Origin: Halomonas elongata
GTDB taxonomy: Bacteria; Pseudomonadota; Gammaproteobacteria; Pseudomonadales; Halomonadaceae
Length of the DNA: 64,000 nt
Direction: 5' to 3'
Assembly (NCBI RefSeq): GCF_029081005.1
Contig: NZ_JAJQTQ010000010.1
Coordinates: forward strand, 62,001-126,000
In this document: positions 9,511 to 19,284 of the stretch, piece after piece
How positions within the stretch are numbered: position 1 is the stretch's first letter
Layout: each line of letters starts with the position of its first letter
Position numbers and translations under genes: made by a program
Notes under the pieces: generated by a model
What the model saw: the letters and a program-made list of their open reading frames with translations, nothing else
What the model was told of the DNA's origin: nothing
The model's database searches: none

Positions 9511-9529
9511 GCCCCCGCGAGGCGGGGGC
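9511..9529 (-). terminator. GC-rich hairpin between trpA and accD
   Basis: An 8-bp GC stem (GCCCCCGC / GCGGGGGC) with a 3-base loop lies in the 78-bp gap between trpA and accD. No T-run follows on the minus strand, so it may only attenuate or protect mRNA ends. Confidence 0.4.
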
Positions 9530-9561
9530 CGAATCGAATCGGTTGGCAGAACAGGCTGCCA

Positions 9562-10365
9562 CTAGGCATCCAGTGCCTGGCGCATCTCACCCAGCACCGC
9601 CTCCAGGGCGGCGGGAATCGCCTCGGGCCGTTCGGCGTTCTCGGCGATACGGCTGACCAGGGCACTGCCGACGATCACCCCATCGGCGACACGGCCGACG
9701 GCGGCTGCCGAGGCGCCATCGCGAATACCGAAACCGACGCACAAGGGCAAGTCGGTCATCTCGCGCAACGGCGCCAGGTGGGTCGCGATGTCATCGGCAT
9801 CGGCGGCGGCACCACCGGTCACGCCCTTGAGCGAGACATAATAGAGATACCCTTCGCCATGGGCGCATATTGTAGCGGCCCGGGCCCGTGAAGTGGTAGG
9901 GGCCACCAGGAAGATCGAGGATAGTCCCCGCGCCTCGAGCACGGGGCCCAGCAGGTCCGCCTCTTCCGGCGGCATGTCGACGAGCAGCACGCCATCGACA
10001 CCGGCCTCGCTGGCCCGATCGGCGAAGGCCTCGAAACCGAACCGCTCCACGGGGTTGAGGTAGCCCATCAGCACCACCGGCGTCTCGGGGTCGTCACGGC
10101 GAAATTCGCTGACCATCTCGAACAGATGTCCCAGACGCACGTCGTGGCGCAGGGCCCGCTCACAGGCCTTCTGGATCACCGGGCCATCGGCCATCGGGTC
10201 GGAAAACGGCACGCCCAGCTCGATGATATCGGCACCGGCACGCACCAGGGCGTGCATGAAGCCCACCGTGTGCGCCGGCGCGGGATCGCCGGCGGTGATG
10301 TAGGGAATCAGCGCGCGGCGGCCCTGTGCCTTGAGATCGGCGAAACGTTGATCGATACGGTTCAT
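9562..10365 (-). CDS. trpA: tryptophan synthase alpha chain
   Basis: The 267-residue TIM barrel cleaves indole-3-glycerol phosphate to indole and glyceraldehyde 3-phosphate. The catalytic residues Glu49 ([11 protein letters not shown]) and Asp60 (MADGPVIQ) are at the usual positions. The phosphate-binding segment FGIRDG and VGSALV are present. It starts 9 bp after trpB, consistent with co-expression of the alpha2beta2 complex. Confidence 0.97.
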   Translation of the reverse strand: MNRIDQRFADLKAQGRRALIPYITAGDPAPAHTVGFMHALVRAGADIIELGVPFSDPMADGPVIQKACERALRHDVRLGHLFEMVSEFRRDDPETPVVLMGYLNPVERFGFEAFADRASEAGVDGVLLVDMPPEEADLLGPVLEARGLSSIFLVAPTTSRARAATICAHGEGYLYYVSLKGVTGGAAADADDIATHLAPLREMTDLPLCVGFGIRDGASAAAVGRVADGVIVGSALVSRIAENAERPEAIPAALEAVLGEMRQALDA

Positions 10366-10374
10366 CAGGCTTCC

Positions 10375-11589
10375 TCAGAATTCGATGCCGTCGAGCTTGG
10401 CGACGGTCATGATGTCCTTGTCGCCACGTCCGGAGAGGTTGACCACGATATGCTGATCGGGTCGCATGGTCGGCGCCAGCCGCTTGGCATAGGCCAGGGC
10501 ATGGGCCGACTCCAGGGCCGGCATGATGCCCTCCACATGCGTCAGCTCGCGGAAGGCCTCGAGCACCTCCACATCGTCGGCCGCGACATACTCGACTCGC
10601 CCCGCATCCTTCCACAGGGCATGCTCCGGCCCGACGCCGGGATAATCGAGCCCCGCCGAGATCGAATGGGTATCGGACACCTGTCCGCCTTCATCGGACA
10701 TCAGGTAAGTACGATTGCCGTGCAGCACGCCACGCGGTGCACCCGAGGTCAGGGGCGCCGCATGGCGCCCGGTGGCCACGCCATCGCCGCCGGCCTCGAC
10801 CCCGTACATGGCCACTTCGTCGTCCTCGGCAAAGGGATAGAAGAGCCCCATGGCATTGGAGCCGCCGCCCACGCAGGCAATCAGGGCATCGGGCAGGCGG
10901 CCGAATTCCTCGACCGACTGTCGCCGCGCCTCGCGGCCGACCACCGCATTGAAGTCGCGCACCAGCATCGGATAGGGGTGCGGTCCCGCCACGGTGCCGA
11001 TGATGTAGAAGGTGTCGTCGACGTTGGTCACCCAGTCGCGCAGCGCCTCGTTCATGGCGTCCTTGAGGGTCCGGGTGCCGGACTCCACCGGTATGACCTC
11101 GGCACCCAGCAGCCGCATGCGATAGACATTGAGCTTCTGACGTTCGACATCCTCGGCGCCCATGTAGATCTCGCACGACAATCCCAGGCGAGCGGCCACG
11201 GTGGCCGTGGCCACACCGTGCTGACCCGCACCGGTCTCGGCGATGACCCTGGGTTTGCCACTCTTCTTGGCGAGCAGGGCCTGGCCGATGGTGTTGTTCA
11301 CCTTGTGGGCGCCGGTGTGGTTGAGGTCTTCGCGCTTGAGCCAGACCTGGGCACCCCCGAGCTGCCTGGACCATCGTTCGGCATGATAGAGGGGGGAAGG
11401 ACGTCCCACGTAGTGGGCCAGGTCGTAGTCGAATTCCGCCTGGAACTCCGGATCTTCACGAAGACGTCGATAGGTCTTCTCCAGATCTTCCAGGGCGAAG
11501 CTCAGGGTCTCCGAAACGAACCGGCCACCATAGGGGCCAAAGTGGCCACGTTCATCCGGCAGTCGGGTCAGGTCACTGAACTTGCTCAC
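10375..11589 (-). CDS. trpB: tryptophan synthase beta chain
   Basis: The 404-residue PLP subunit condenses indole with serine to form tryptophan. The Schiff-base lysine is Lys96 in [11 protein letters not shown], and the Gly-rich phosphate loop is [10 protein letters not shown]. The GTG at 11589 is chosen because GAGG lies eight bases upstream and it gives the normal TrpB N-terminus; an ATG 18 codons upstream adds a non-conserved extension. The trpF-trpB-trpA order, separate from trpE/trpDC, is the pseudomonad type. Confidence 0.96.
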   Translation of the reverse strand: MSKFSDLTRLPDERGHFGPYGGRFVSETLSFALEDLEKTYRRLREDPEFQAEFDYDLAHYVGRPSPLYHAERWSRQLGGAQVWLKREDLNHTGAHKVNNTIGQALLAKKSGKPRVIAETGAGQHGVATATVAARLGLSCEIYMGAEDVERQKLNVYRMRLLGAEVIPVESGTRTLKDAMNEALRDWVTNVDDTFYIIGTVAGPHPYPMLVRDFNAVVGREARRQSVEEFGRLPDALIACVGGGSNAMGLFYPFAEDDEVAMYGVEAGGDGVATGRHAAPLTSGAPRGVLHGNRTYLMSDEGGQVSDTHSISAGLDYPGVGPEHALWKDAGRVEYVAADDVEVLEAFRELTHVEGIMPALESAHALAYAKRLAPTMRPDQHIVVNLSGRGDKDIMTVAKLDGIEF

Positions 11590-11639
11590 GAAGGACACCT
11601 CACAGGGTCGCCAGAAGGGGTGGATTGGGAGTTGCGGGA

Positions 11640-12281
11640 TCAAGCATCGGCACGCCGCACCGCCTGGAGAAAATCAGCCATCAGGCCGGCGTCCTTGACT
11701 CCCGGGGAAGCTTCAATACCACCGGAAACATCCACCGCGAAGGGCGCCACCATCGCGATGGCCTCGGCCACATTGGCCGGCGTGAGGCCTCCGGCGAGGA
11801 TAACAGGTTTTGCCAGCCTTGCGGGTATCCGCGACCAGTCGAATGTCTCGCCGGTTCCGCCGGGCACGCCGGGTCGATAGGCATCCAGCAGCAAAGCCCT
11901 GGCCCCGGCATAGTCGCCAGCGGCCGCCTTCAGATCCAGGCCGTCGCACATGCGCAGCGCCTTGATCCAGGGCCGACCCGAGGCCGCGCAATGCGCCGGC
12001 GATTCATCGCCATGGAACTGCAGCAGATCGAGGTGCTCGGCTGCCCTCTCCACCTCGGCCGGCGCGGGGTCGACGAACAGCCCCACCCGGGTGACGAACG
12101 CCGGCACCCGTTCGGCGAGCGCCGCCAGGCGCTCGAGCTCGATGGCTCGCTTGCTGCCGGGCCAGAGCACGAACCCCAGGGCGTCGGCACCCAGCGCCAC
12201 GGCGGTGTCCACGTCCTCGGCCCGGCTCAGGCCACAGAACTTGACTCGGGTGCGCCCGGTGGGCGTGGCATGATCAAGCAT
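11640..12281 (-). CDS. trpF: phosphoribosylanthranilate isomerase
   Basis: The 213-residue single-domain TIM barrel performs the Amadori rearrangement in tryptophan synthesis. The catalytic general base is Cys16 in VKFCGLSR, and the general acid Asp lies in [10 protein letters not shown]. It is not fused to TrpC. The ATG at 12281 overlaps the end of truA by 8 bp and has GAGGAGGG upstream, so translation is probably coupled to truA. Confidence 0.95.
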   Translation of the reverse strand: MLDHATPTGRTRVKFCGLSRAEDVDTAVALGADALGFVLWPGSKRAIELERLAALAERVPAFVTRVGLFVDPAPAEVERAAEHLDLLQFHGDESPAHCAASGRPWIKALRMCDGLDLKAAAGDYAGARALLLDAYRPGVPGGTGETFDWSRIPARLAKPVILAGGLTPANVAEAIAMVAPFAVDVSGGIEASPGVKDAGLMADFLQAVRRADA

Positions 12282-13206
12282 GATCGCCCTCCTCGACCCG
12301 GGCTTCGGCCTTGAACCGTCCCCGGCGAAGCTCGGGACGCGGGCTGTCAGGCAGAGGGCGTTCGCCGGTCCACTCGCCCAGGAAGGCCAACAGATTCGGC
12401 CCCAGGGGTTCCCGAGGCAGTGCCCAGCCCGGGTCATAAAGCGAATCGACGAAATGCAGGCCACAGGCCGGTGCCGTCACGTCACCCAGAGTACGATCCT
12501 TGAGGGCCAGCAAGCGGGCCAGATAGTCGGTTCCCTGCTCACCTCGCCCGACCGTCACCAGGGCACCGGCGATGTTGCGGATCATGTGGTGCAGGAAAGC
12601 ATTGCCCTGAACATCGATGACCACCAGAGGGCCATGACGATGTACCTCGATGAAATGCAGATGCCGCCAGGGGGACTTCGACTGGCAGCCGGCGGCGCGA
12701 AAGCTCGAGAAATCGTGCTCGCCCACCAGTACCTGGGCCGCTTCGTGCATCGTCTCGGCATTCAGCGGATCACGACACCAGGTGACGTTGGCCCGTTCCA
12801 GCACGGGACGACTGGGCTGGTTGAGCAGTATATAGCGATAACGTCGCGCCAGCGCCGTGCGTCGGGCATGGAATTCATCGTCCACCTGCGTGACCCAGCG
12901 CACGGCGATATCGCGCGGCAGATTGGCATTGGCACCGAACACCCAGGCCTTTTCGGAACGCGATGCGGGTGGGTCGAAATGCACGATCTGTCGGGTCGCG
13001 TGGACGCCGGAATCGGTACGGCCACTGGCATGTACCCTGACCGGCGCGCTGGCTACCCGCGCGAGCGCCTTCTCGAGCGACGCCTGCACCGAGGCCGAAT
13101 GCTTGAGCCACTGCCAGCCACAGTACTGGCTGCCGTCATACTCCACGGCCATGGCCAGGCGGCCGGTCAAGGGATGGTGCTCGTCGAGGCGTTGAAAGAG
13201 ACTCAT
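12274..13206 (-). CDS. truA: tRNA pseudouridine(38-40) synthase
   Basis: The 310-residue enzyme makes pseudouridine at positions 38-40 of tRNA anticodon stems. The catalytic aspartate is Asp65 in SGRTDSGVHA, and FLHHMIRNIAG is the conserved C-terminal motif. The chosen ATG at 13206 has no clear Shine-Dalgarno; an internal ATG (Met19 in LAMAVEYDGS) would give a length closer to E. coli TruA. The C-terminal 40 residues (after GPNLL) are extra and charged. It precedes trpF with an overlap. Confidence 0.94.
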   Translation of the reverse strand: MSLFQRLDEHHPLTGRLAMAVEYDGSQYCGWQWLKHSASVQASLEKALARVASAPVRVHASGRTDSGVHATRQIVHFDPPASRSEKAWVFGANANLPRDIAVRWVTQVDDEFHARRTALARRYRYILLNQPSRPVLERANVTWCRDPLNAETMHEAAQVLVGEHDFSSFRAAGCQSKSPWRHLHFIEVHRHGPLVVIDVQGNAFLHHMIRNIAGALVTVGRGEQGTDYLARLLALKDRTLGDVTAPACGLHFVDSLYDPGWALPREPLGPNLLAFLGEWTGERPLPDSPRPELRRGRFKAEARVEEGDHA

Positions 13207-13300
13207 GGCGCTGTCGGGTCGGTGGGTGGCGAAGCGCGCCGGCCAAGACCGGCGGCGGCATGGATGATGCCTCGGCATTATCCCTGTCGAACAGGAGGAA

Positions 13301-13364
13301 CGCCACCCGGCCGAGGATCGGGTGGCGCAACGCACCAGGGGCGCCCCTGCCGAGGCGCCCCTGG
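13301..13364. terminator. two tandem hairpins between asd and truA
   Basis: CGCCACCCG (13301-13309) pairs with CGGGTGGCG (13319-13327), and an 11-bp stem joins 13335-13345 to 13354-13364. No T-run follows, so Rho-independent termination is uncertain. The 203-bp gap is where fimV normally lies in related genomes. Confidence 0.45.
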
Positions 13365-13409
13365 ACACACACGACGGCAGGGCCCGCGCGGGCGCCACCG
13401 CCTGGCGCT

Positions 13410-14522
13410 TTACTGCTCGCGCAGGATCTTCAGCATCCGCTTGAGCGGCTCGGCGGCGCCCCACAGCAGCTGGTCGCCGACGCTGAAGGCGGAGAGATAC
13501 TCGCCGCCCATGGCCAGCTTGCGCAGACGCCCCACCGGCACGGTCAGGGTGCCGGTCGCAGCGGCCGGCGTCAGGCCGTCGTTGGAGGCATCCTTGTCGT
13601 TGGGGATCAGCTTGACCCAATCGTTGTGGGTAGCAATGCGCTCCTCGATCTCGTCGAGCGGCACATCCTGCTTGAGCTTGATGGTGAAGGCCTGGCTATG
13701 CGAACGCATGGCGCCGATCCGCACGCAGAGCCCATCGATGGGCACCGGGTTGTCCTGCCGACCGAGAATCTTGTTGGTCTCCACCGAGCCCTTCCACTCT
13801 TCGCGGCTCTGGCCGTTGTCGAGCTTGGAGTCGATCCAGGGCAACAGGCTGCCGGCCAGCGGTGCACCGAAGTTGTCGACCGGGAAGTCGCCGCCGCGCA
13901 TGGCCGCGGTGACCTTGCGGTCGATATCGAGGATGGCACTGCCGGGATCGGCCAGCTCATCGGCCACACTGTCACGCAACGTGCCCATCTGGTTGAGCAG
14001 CTCGCGCATGTGCTTGGCACCGGAACCGGAAGCCGCTTGATAGGTCATGGACGTCATCCACTCGACCATATCGGCCTCGAACAGGCCGCCCAGGCCCATC
14101 ATCATCAGGCTGACGGTGCAGTTGCCGCCGACGAAGGTCCTGGCACCACGCGCCAGCTGATCGTCGATGACCTTGCGGTTGACCGGGTCCAGCACGATGG
14201 TGGCGTCATCCGCCATGCGCAGGGTGCTGGCGGCGTCGATCCAGTAGCCCTTCCAGCCGCCACCGCGCAGGTCCTCGTAGACCTTCTGGGTATAGTCGCC
14301 CCCCTGGCAGGTGACGATCACATCCAGGGCCTTCAGTGCCTCCAGATCGAAGGCATCCTTCAGCGGAGGCACGTCCACGCCGACGTCGGGGCCGGGCTGG
14401 CCGGCCTGAGAGGTGGTGAAGAAGATCGGCTCGATACCGTTGAAGTCTCCCTCTTCCACCATGCGTTGCATGAGCACGGAGCCCACCATGCCACGCCATC
14501 CGACGAAACCGACTTTCAACAT
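13410..14522 (-). CDS. asd: aspartate-semialdehyde dehydrogenase
   Basis: The 370-residue enzyme reduces aspartyl phosphate to the semialdehyde, the branch point to lysine, threonine and methionine. The NADP site is [12 protein letters not shown] (4-15), the acyl-enzyme cysteine is Cys135 in [11 protein letters not shown], and the length fits the Gram-negative type. GGAGGACTTCAC precedes the ATG. A TATACT box at 14553-14558 on the minus strand may be its -10. It follows leuB across 212 bp, as in Pseudomonas. Confidence 0.96.
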   Translation of the reverse strand: MLKVGFVGWRGMVGSVLMQRMVEEGDFNGIEPIFFTTSQAGQPGPDVGVDVPPLKDAFDLEALKALDVIVTCQGGDYTQKVYEDLRGGGWKGYWIDAASTLRMADDATIVLDPVNRKVIDDQLARGARTFVGGNCTVSLMMMGLGGLFEADMVEWMTSMTYQAASGSGAKHMRELLNQMGTLRDSVADELADPGSAILDIDRKVTAAMRGGDFPVDNFGAPLAGSLLPWIDSKLDNGQSREEWKGSVETNKILGRQDNPVPIDGLCVRIGAMRSHSQAFTIKLKQDVPLDEIEERIATHNDWVKLIPNDKDASNDGLTPAAATGTLTVPVGRLRKLAMGGEYLSAFSVGDQLLWGAAEPLKRMLKILREQ

Positions 14523-14734
14523 GTGAAGTCCTCCAGAAAAAGTGAACTCATTAGTATACAGGAAGCAACCCCGAGCGCCGAGGGGCAAGATCTGAGGCGC
14601 CAGGCTATCGCAGTCAAGCCTTGCCGCTCGGGCCGATCCGTCGACAGATCCAACGGCGATAGCCCTATCCGAGTCGCAAGGAGCCCCTGAAAGCCTGGCC
14701 CCATGGGCCTTATGGTGTTCCCTGGCCCTTGGCT

Positions 14735-15814
14735 CTATTGAGTCTCGAAGGCCGCCAGCACGGCATCGCCCATCTCGGCGGTGGACACCCTCGGCTCACC
14801 TTCGGCGGCGATATCGGCAGTTCTCAGGCCGTCGTCCAGCACCTTGCCGACGGCTGCCTCGATACGCTCGGCCAGCGCCGCCTCACCCAGCGAATAACGC
14901 AGCATCATGGCCACCGAGAGAATGGTCGCCAGGGGGTTGGCCAGGCCCTGACCGGCGATATCCGGCGCACTACCGTGGCAGGGCTCGTACATGCCCTGCC
15001 CGCTCTCGTTGAGCGACGCCGATGGCAGCATGCCGATGGATCCCGTGAGCATGGCGGCGGCGTCGGAAAGGATGTCGCCGAACATGTTGCCGGTGACCAC
15101 CACATCGAACTGCTTGGGCGCGCGCACCAGCTGCATGGCGGCATTGTCGACGTACATGTGCGACAGCTCGACGTCCGGATACTCCGGCGCCAGCCGCTCC
15201 ATGACCTCGCGCCACAGCATGGTCACCTCGAGCACGTTGGCCTTGTCGACGGAGCAGAGTTTCTTGTTGCGCTTCTGCGCCATCTCGAAGGCGACGCGAC
15301 CGATGCGCTCGATCTCGGCCTCGGAATAGACGTAGGTGTTGTAGCCGACCCGCTGGCCGTCGCGCTCCTCGATACCGCGCGGCTGGCCGAAGTAGATGCC
15401 GCCGGTGAGTTCGCGCACGATCATGATGTCCAGCCCGGACACCAGCTCGGGTTTGAGGCTCGAGGCCTCGGCGAGCTGCGGATACAGCAGCGCCGGGCGC
15501 AGATTGCCGAACAGGCCGAGCTCCTTGCGCAGGCCGAGCAGCCCCTTCTCGGGACGCTTGCTGATATCGTCCAGCTTGTCCCACTTGGGGCCTCCCACGG
15601 CACCCAGCAGCACGGCATCGGCAGCCCGGGCCCTGAGCAGGGTGCTCTCCGGCAACGGCGAACCCTCGAGGTCATAGGCGGCGCCGCCGACCGGTGCCTC
15701 GTCGACCTCGATATCGAGACCACGCGCCTGACAGGCAGCCAGCACCCGGCTGGCCTGGGCGGTGATTTCCGGGCCGATGCCGTCACCCGGGAGAACCAGA
15801 ATCTTGCGTGTCAT
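14735..15814 (-). CDS. leuB: 3-isopropylmalate dehydrogenase
   Basis: The 359-residue NAD-dependent enzyme oxidatively decarboxylates 3-isopropylmalate. The start [12 protein letters not shown], the substrate loop [21 protein letters not shown] and the C-terminal NAD site [14 protein letters not shown] are all intact. It lies third in the leuC-leuD-leuB order, 135 bp after leuD; that gap carries a repeat block. Confidence 0.97.
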   Translation of the reverse strand: MTRKILVLPGDGIGPEITAQASRVLAACQARGLDIEVDEAPVGGAAYDLEGSPLPESTLLRARAADAVLLGAVGGPKWDKLDDISKRPEKGLLGLRKELGLFGNLRPALLYPQLAEASSLKPELVSGLDIMIVRELTGGIYFGQPRGIEERDGQRVGYNTYVYSEAEIERIGRVAFEMAQKRNKKLCSVDKANVLEVTMLWREVMERLAPEYPDVELSHMYVDNAAMQLVRAPKQFDVVVTGNMFGDILSDAAAMLTGSIGMLPSASLNESGQGMYEPCHGSAPDIAGQGLANPLATILSVAMMLRYSLGEAALAERIEAAVGKVLDDGLRTADIAAEGEPRVSTAEMGDAVLAAFETQ

Positions 15815-15837
15815 CCATCAATCCTTATTGAAGTTCA

Positions 15838-15935
15838 GCTGGAAGCTGGAAGCTGCATATTGCCACCAGAAATAGCGTCAAAGGTTTTTCTTCAAGCTTC
15901 CAGGCGCGCAGCGCCGCTCTTCAAGCTTCCAGCTC
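15838..15935. repeat. AGCTTCCAG-type inverted and direct repeats between leuD and leuB
   Basis: AGCTGGAAGCTGGAAGCT at 15838-15855 faces two copies of TTCAAGCTTCCAG (starting near 15891 and 15920), so the block contains both direct repeats and complementary arms. A small CCCGGCGCAGCCGGG hairpin follows toward leuD. It looks like a REP-type intergenic repeat; copies elsewhere in the genome cannot be checked here. Confidence 0.55.
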
Positions 15936-15949
15936 CCGGCGCAGCCGGG

Positions 15950-16594
15950 TCAGGCTTCGCGAAACATCCAGGGCCGCTCGGCCCGATGGCGCTGTTCGAA
16001 GGCATGAATGGCATCCTCGTCCTTCAGGGTGATGCCGATATCGTCGAGCCCTTCGAGCAGGCAGTGCTTGCGGAAGGCGTCGACCTCGAACTCAAGCAGT
16101 TCTCCCGAGGGCGTGATCACACGCTGCGCCTCGAGATCCACGTCGAGCCGATATCCTTCATTCGCCGCCACTTCCTCGAACAGCCGATCGACTTCGGCTT
16201 CGGAAAGCCTGATCAGCAGGATGCCGTTCTTGAAGGCGTTGTTGTAGAAGATGTCGGCGAAGCTCGGGGCGATCACCACCCGGAAACCGAAGTCGTCCAG
16301 CGCCCAGGGCGCGTGCTCACGGGAGCTGCCGCAGCCGAAGTTCTGGCGTGCCAGCAGGATGCTGGCACCCTGGTAGCGCGGTTGATTGAGCACGAAGTCC
16401 GAGTTGATCGGACGCTGCGAACAATCCTGGCCCGGCTGACCTTCGTCGAGGTAGCGCAGCTCATCGAACAGGTTGACGCCAAAGCCGCTGCGCTTGATCG
16501 ACTTCAGGAACTGCTTGGGAATGATCAGGTCGGTGTCGACATTGGCACGGTCCAGCGGTGCGACCAAGCCCTCGAGTCGTTCGAATTTCTGCAT
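15950..16594 (-). CDS. leuD: 3-isopropylmalate dehydratase small subunit
   Basis: The 214-residue aconitase-swivel subunit pairs with LeuC to isomerise 2- to 3-isopropylmalate. [17 protein letters not shown] near the N-terminus and [14 protein letters not shown] in the centre are the family signatures. It starts 3 bp after the leuC stop, so the two subunits are translationally coupled. Confidence 0.97.
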   Translation of the reverse strand: MQKFERLEGLVAPLDRANVDTDLIIPKQFLKSIKRSGFGVNLFDELRYLDEGQPGQDCSQRPINSDFVLNQPRYQGASILLARQNFGCGSSREHAPWALDDFGFRVVIAPSFADIFYNNAFKNGILLIRLSEAEVDRLFEEVAANEGYRLDVDLEAQRVITPSGELLEFEVDAFRKHCLLEGLDDIGITLKDEDAIHAFEQRHRAERPWMFREA

Positions 16595-16597
16595 GGC

Positions 16598-18037
16598 TCA
16601 GGCCTCCTGCGCAGCGGCGTCGAAATGGCGGACATCGACGAAATGACCGGCGATGGCGGCGGCGGCGGCCATCGCCGGACTCACCAGATGGGTCCGGCCG
16701 CCGTAGCCCTGACGACCCTCGAAGTTGCGGTTCGAGGTCGAGGCGCAATGCTCGCCGGCGCCCAGCTTGTCGGCGTTCATGGCCAGGCACATGGAACAAC
16801 CGGGCTCGCGCCACTCGAAGCCAGCATCGATAAAGACCCGGTCGAGCCCTTCCTCCTCGGCCTGGCGCTTCACCAGGCCGGAGCCGGGCACCACCATGGC
16901 CAGGGCAATCGAATCGGCGACCTTGTGTCCCTTGGCCACCTTGGCGGCTGCACGCAGGTCTTCGATGCGCGAGTTGGTGCAGGAACCGATGAAGACCTTG
17001 TCGAGGCGAATGTCGGTGATCTTCTGCTTCGGCGCCAGCCCCATGTATTCCAGCGCCCGCGTGATGCCGGTGCGCGCCGTGTCGTCGTCGGCCTCGGCCG
17101 GATCGGGCACTTCACCGCCGATACCGGCGACCATCTCCGGGCTGGTGCCCCAACTGACCTGCGGCTCGATCTCGGCGGCATCCAGGGTCACCACCTTGTC
17201 GAACTCGGCACCGTCGTCGGACACCAGGTTCCGCCAATCGGCCACCGCGGCCTCCCACTGCTCGCCCCGGGGGGCATAGTGGCGATCGCGGAGGTAATCG
17301 ATGGTGGTGTCGTCCACGGCAATCAGCCCGACCCGAGCACCGGCCTCGATGGCCATGTTGCAGACCGTCATGCGGCCTTCCATGGAAAGCCCGCGAATGG
17401 CACTGCCGGCGAACTCGATGGCATACCCCGTGCCACCGGCGGTGCCGATGCGGCCGATGATGGCCAGCACCACGTCCTTGGCGGTGACGCCCTCGCCGAG
17501 CTCGCCTTCCACCCTGACCTGCATGTTCTTCATCTTCTGGGCCAGCAGGCACTGAGTGGCCAGCACGTGCTCCACCTCGGAGGTACCGATACCATGAGAC
17601 AGCGCCGCGAAGGCCCCATGGGTAGCGGTATGAGAATCACCGCAGACGACGGTCATGCCGGGCAGGGTCGCCCCCTGCTCGGGTCCCACCACGTGGACGA
17701 TGCCCTGGCGCGGGTCGTTGATGCGGAATTCCTCGATCCCGAAGGACTCGCAGTTGTCGTCCAGGGTCTGCACCTGGATCAGCGACACCGGATCCTTGAT
17801 CCCGGCATTGCCCTCGGCACGCTCCAGCAGCGTGGTCGGCACATTGTGATCCGGGGTCGCCAGGTTGGCATCCAGCCGCCAGGGCCGGCGCCCCGCCAGC
17901 CGCAGCCCCTCGAAGGCCTGGGGCGAGGTCACCTCGTGCAGCAGGTGCCGGTCGATGTAGATCAGGGCGGTGCCATCGTCGCGCTCCTTCACCAGATGCT
18001 GCGACCACAGCTTGTCGTAGAGTGTCTGGCCTGGCAT
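16598..18037 (-). CDS. leuC: 3-isopropylmalate dehydratase large subunit
   Basis: The 479-residue aconitase-family subunit carries the 4Fe-4S cluster. The three ligand cysteines can be read in FIGSCTNSR and in [21 protein letters not shown] is also intact. The start ATG 18037 has GGGAGGATGAC upstream. It is the first gene of the leucine block and is divergent from a LysR-type gene. Confidence 0.97.
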   Translation of the reverse strand: MPGQTLYDKLWSQHLVKERDDGTALIYIDRHLLHEVTSPQAFEGLRLAGRRPWRLDANLATPDHNVPTTLLERAEGNAGIKDPVSLIQVQTLDDNCESFGIEEFRINDPRQGIVHVVGPEQGATLPGMTVVCGDSHTATHGAFAALSHGIGTSEVEHVLATQCLLAQKMKNMQVRVEGELGEGVTAKDVVLAIIGRIGTAGGTGYAIEFAGSAIRGLSMEGRMTVCNMAIEAGARVGLIAVDDTTIDYLRDRHYAPRGEQWEAAVADWRNLVSDDGAEFDKVVTLDAAEIEPQVSWGTSPEMVAGIGGEVPDPAEADDDTARTGITRALEYMGLAPKQKITDIRLDKVFIGSCTNSRIEDLRAAAKVAKGHKVADSIALAMVVPGSGLVKRQAEEEGLDRVFIDAGFEWREPGCSMCLAMNADKLGAGEHCASTSNRNFEGRQGYGGRTHLVSPAMAAAAAIAGHFVDVRHFDAAAQEA

Positions 18038-18195
18038 GTCATCCTCCCGGGCGGAGCCCGTCTTGGCGTCACGGTAGGCAATTCGATTGCCCTTTATCGT
18101 TGATTCGAGTGTCACGCGGCACGCACATAAAAGCAATTCATGTTATTTATTCAAAGGATTCCAAGAAGGAATGAAAATGCATCGCGAGGTGACCC
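18038..18195. promoter_or_regulatory. divergent leuC / LysR control region
   Basis: The 158-bp spacer contains two inverted repeats: GGCAAT-TCG-ATTGCC (18077-18091) in the leuC leader and ATTCC-AAGAA-GGAAT (18158-18172) close to the LysR start. A weak leuC promoter (TTGAAT, 17 bp, TTTATG) can be read on the minus strand between them. Such repeats in a divergent spacer are typical operators of LysR regulators. Confidence 0.5.
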
Positions 18196-19092
18196 ATGGA
18201 TACACAGAGCCTGCAGGCCTTCCTTGCCGTGGCCGACAGCGGCAGCTTCTCCAGGGCCGCCGAACAGCTCCACCTGACACAACCGGCGGTCAGCAAGCGC
18301 ATCGCCGTGCTCGAGGGACAGATCGACGCCAGACTGTTCGACCGTATCGGACGGCGCGTCGCCTTGACCGAGGCTGGCCGCCTGCTGCTGCCCCGAGCGC
18401 GTCAGATCCTGGTGATGGTCGACGATAGCCGACGGGCGCTCGGCAACCTCAGTGGCGACGTCGCCGGTCGCCTGACCCTGGCCACCAGCCACCATCTCGG
18501 GCTGCACCGGCTGCCACCGCTGCTCGAGCGTTATACCCGTCGCCATCCCGAGGTGCGTCTGGACCTGCATTTCCTGGACTCCGAACAGGCCTACCAGGGT
18601 GTCCTCGACGGCGAGCTGGAGATCGCCGCAGCGACCCTGGCACCGCACCCTGATGCCCAGCTGGAAGCGGTACCGGTCTGGGTCGACCGACTCTGTTTCG
18701 TCTGCGCCGAGAACCATCCACTGGCCCGGCGCCGGCATCTGGCCCTGCATGAACTGTGCGATCACGATGCCGTACTGCCCGGCCCGCTGACCTTCACCCG
18801 CACCCTGATCGAGTCCCGCTTCGCCGCCGCCGGCCTGGACCTCCCCGTGGCGATCTCCACCAACTACCTGGAAACCCTCAAGATGATGGCCGACATCGGC
18901 CTGGGATGGAGCCTGCTGCCCGAGAGCATGGTGGCCGACGAATTGCACGAGCTCGACGTCGACCATCCCCCCATCCATCGTCCGCTAGGGTATCTGGTGC
19001 ATCGCAGCCGCACGCTTTCCAACGCCGCTCGAGCAATGCTCGAGCAGCTCGAGCAGGTACGTGACGACGCAGCGAAACACTGGCCGACCTGA
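18196..19092 (+). CDS. LysR-type transcriptional regulator adjacent to leuC
   Basis: The 298-residue regulator has an N-terminal winged helix (LQAFLAVADSGSFSRAAEQL, residues 6-25, then LTQPAVSKRIAVLE) and a C-terminal periplasmic-binding-like effector domain. GAGGTG precedes the ATG. A divergent LysR next to leuC is common in pseudomonads and suggests control of leucine synthesis, but this is inferred from position. The effector is not evident. Confidence 0.88.
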   Translation: MDTQSLQAFLAVADSGSFSRAAEQLHLTQPAVSKRIAVLEGQIDARLFDRIGRRVALTEAGRLLLPRARQILVMVDDSRRALGNLSGDVAGRLTLATSHHLGLHRLPPLLERYTRRHPEVRLDLHFLDSEQAYQGVLDGELEIAAATLAPHPDAQLEAVPVWVDRLCFVCAENHPLARRRHLALHELCDHDAVLPGPLTFTRTLIESRFAAAGLDLPVAISTNYLETLKMMADIGLGWSLLPESMVADELHELDVDHPPIHRPLGYLVHRSRTLSNAARAMLEQLEQVRDDAAKHWPT

Positions 19093-19151
19093 CGTCGAAA
19101 AACATCAATCTCGTTTCGGCAACAATCGGCGTAAACTCGCTTATTTATGAC

Positions 19152-19178
19152 CAAAAGCGGCACACCAATGCCGCTTTA
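19152..19178 (+). terminator. hairpin after the LysR gene
   Basis: AAAGCGGCA (19154-19162) pairs with TGCCGCTTT (19169-19177) around a 6-base loop, 60 bp past the LysR stop. The T-run is short, but it separates LysR from the oxygenase cluster. Confidence 0.6.
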
Positions 19179-19284
19179 GATCAACCGGGGATCGAAAAGA
19201 CGTCGCAAAATCTCATGCCACGGCGCACAACCCCGCCTAGCCTTGGGCATCACATGACCACACCGTGACGCTTGAGGTAATGCC

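Noticed and set aside
14729-18103. Open frame of over 1100 codons on the plus strand
   Set aside because: It lies antisense to leuB, leuD and leuC, which have intact family motifs. It results from high GC and has no recognisable domain.
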